From an uncultured Clostridia bacterium (GTDB taxonomy: Bacteria; Bacillota; Clostridia; Christensenellales; Aristaeellaceae): a stretch of 6,485 bases of DNA. A program made the position numbers and the translations under genes. The notes beneath the pieces are model-generated. The model saw only the letters and a program-made list of their open reading frames with translations. It searched no databases and was not told the origin of the DNA. Positions 5,832 through 6,485 of this stretch are shown piece by piece. Within the stretch, counting starts at the first letter, position 1. Each line of letters begins with the position of its first letter. Location of the stretch: assembly GCA_946410395.1 (NCBI GenBank), contig CAMKAE010000128.1, positions 1 through 6,485 on the forward strand. The letters are read 5' to 3'.

Positions 5832-6485
5832 TTACTCACGGCTGATGGCGCCGAAGCGGCACTTCTCGATGCAGGAACCGCACTTCAGGCACTTCTTGGT
5901 ATCGATGACATGGGGCTGCTTGACGGTGCCGGTGATGGCGCCGGCCGGGCAGGCGCGGGCGCAGGCCGTGCAGCCCTTGCACTTGTTGGGATCGATCTTG
6001 TACATCAGCAGGCTCTTGCAGTGATGCGCGGGGCAGCGCTTCTCGTAGATGTGCGCCTCATACTCGTCCCGGAAGAACTTCAGCGTGGAGAGCACAGGGT
6101 TGGGCGCGGTGTTGCCCAGGCCACACAGGGCCGTGGCCTTGATGGTCTCCGCCAGGGCTTCGAGCTTCTCGATGTCGCCGTCCTCGCCCTTGCCCTCGAC
6201 GATGCGGTCGAGGATCTCCTTCATGCGCTTGGTGCCGATGCGGCACGGCGCGCACTTGCCGCAGCTCTCGTCGACGATGAAGTCGAGGTAGAACCGGGCG
6301 ATGTCCACCATGCAGTTGTCCTCGTCCATGACGATCATGCCGCCGGAGCCCATCATGGAGCCCGCCGCGATCAGGTTGTCATAGTCCACGGGGGTGTCCA
6401 GCAGGGACTCGGGCAGGCAGCCGCCGGAGGGACCGCCGGTCTGCACGGCCTTGAACTTCTTGCCGTTGGGGCAGCCGCCGCCGAT
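5832..6485 (-). CDS. hydB: NADH-binding/flavin Fe-S subunit of the hydrogenase, C-terminal part (HydB/HndC, NuoF-like)
   Basis: The reading frame is open to the right edge, so 217 C-terminal residues are seen of a protein usually near 600; the FMN and NADH sites lie outside. The fragment opens with IGGGCPNGKKFKAVQTGGPS, a NuoF-family stretch. Next is the [4Fe-4S] site ESCGKCAPCR with Cys75, 78, 81 and Cys121 (in LCGLGNTAPNP). A Cys pair at 151 and 156 follows (CPAHHC; role not assigned), then two ferredoxin-type [4Fe-4S] motifs, Cys169, 172, 175, 179 and Cys199, 202, 205, 209. This extra ferredoxin-like tail separates HydB/HndC from the plain NuoF of complex I. In the family it takes electrons from NADH through FMN and exchanges them with HydA and ferredoxin. 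It sits 18 nt upstream of hydA in the same operon. A GTG at 6446 is internal, since homology continues upstream of it. Confidence 0.94.
   Translation of the reverse strand: MGGGCPNGKKFKAVQTGGPSGGCLPESLLDTPVDYDNLIAAGSMMGSGGMIVMDEDNCMVDIARFYLDFIVDESCGKCAPCRIGTKRMKEILDRIVEGKGEDGDIEKLEALAETIKATALCGLGNTAPNPVLSTLKFFRDEYEAHIYEKRCPAHHCKSLLMYKIDPNKCKGCTACARACPAGAITGTVKQPHVIDTKKCLKCGSCIEKCRFGAISRE

Noticed and set aside
6444..6446. GTG as the start of the NuoF-like gene
   Set aside because: Family-conserved residues (IGGGCPNGKKFKA) continue upstream to the window edge, so the GTG is an internal Val codon.

Overview
The window comes from a GC-rich, anaerobic, Firmicutes-type (Clostridia-like) bacterium. 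Three observations support this. First, darA, holB and ricT lie together as they do in Bacillus and Clostridium. Second, the ribosome binding sites are strong AGGAGG sites and the two best promoters look sigma-A like. Third, there is a multi-subunit NAD-linked [FeFe] hydrogenase of the kind used by fermentative anaerobes. I cannot name the genus.

Layout, left to right. Bases 1-125 (+) hold the last 40 codons of pyrI, the zinc-binding end of the aspartate carbamoyltransferase regulatory chain. A hairpin with an A-tract and a T-tract at 133-178 ends this gene and also the convergent gene at 204-1331 (-). That gene encodes a secreted two-domain protein of unknown function and has its own near-consensus promoter at 1379-1407. 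Next on the minus strand is a tight cluster transcribed darA (3932-3600) -> holB (3598-2582) -> ricT (2588-1470). Genes in it are 1 nt apart or overlap by 7 nt, with a promoter at 3967-3995 and a terminator that overlaps the ricT stop codon. A strong hairpin at 4024-4052 separates it from the end of a hydrogenase operon, also on the minus strand: hydA (5813-4065), preceded by the 3' part of hydB (from the window edge to 5832).

How the genes work together. DarA is a PII-like cyclic di-AMP receptor. HolB is the delta-prime subunit of the DNA polymerase III clamp loader. RicT belongs to the Fe-S-containing Ric (Y) complex, linked in Bacillus to RNA processing and developmental control. Their clustering is ancient in Firmicutes, but the usual neighbours tmk, yaaR and yabA are not here. 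HydB (NADH/flavin and Fe-S subunit) and HydA (H-cluster subunit) form the core of a cytoplasmic, possibly electron-bifurcating hydrogenase that joins NADH and ferredoxin oxidation to H2 production; a NuoE-like partner would be expected beyond the right edge.

I found no RNA genes, mobile elements, CRISPR arrays or long repeats, and no gene-free stretch longer than about 140 bases. Most of the window is ordinary core metabolism and housekeeping. The less ordinary points are the secreted protein, the L1 motif of the hydrogenase, the long RicT tail, the trimmed darA cluster, and a tandem repeat next to the darA promoter. I see no convincing evidence of a new multi-gene system.
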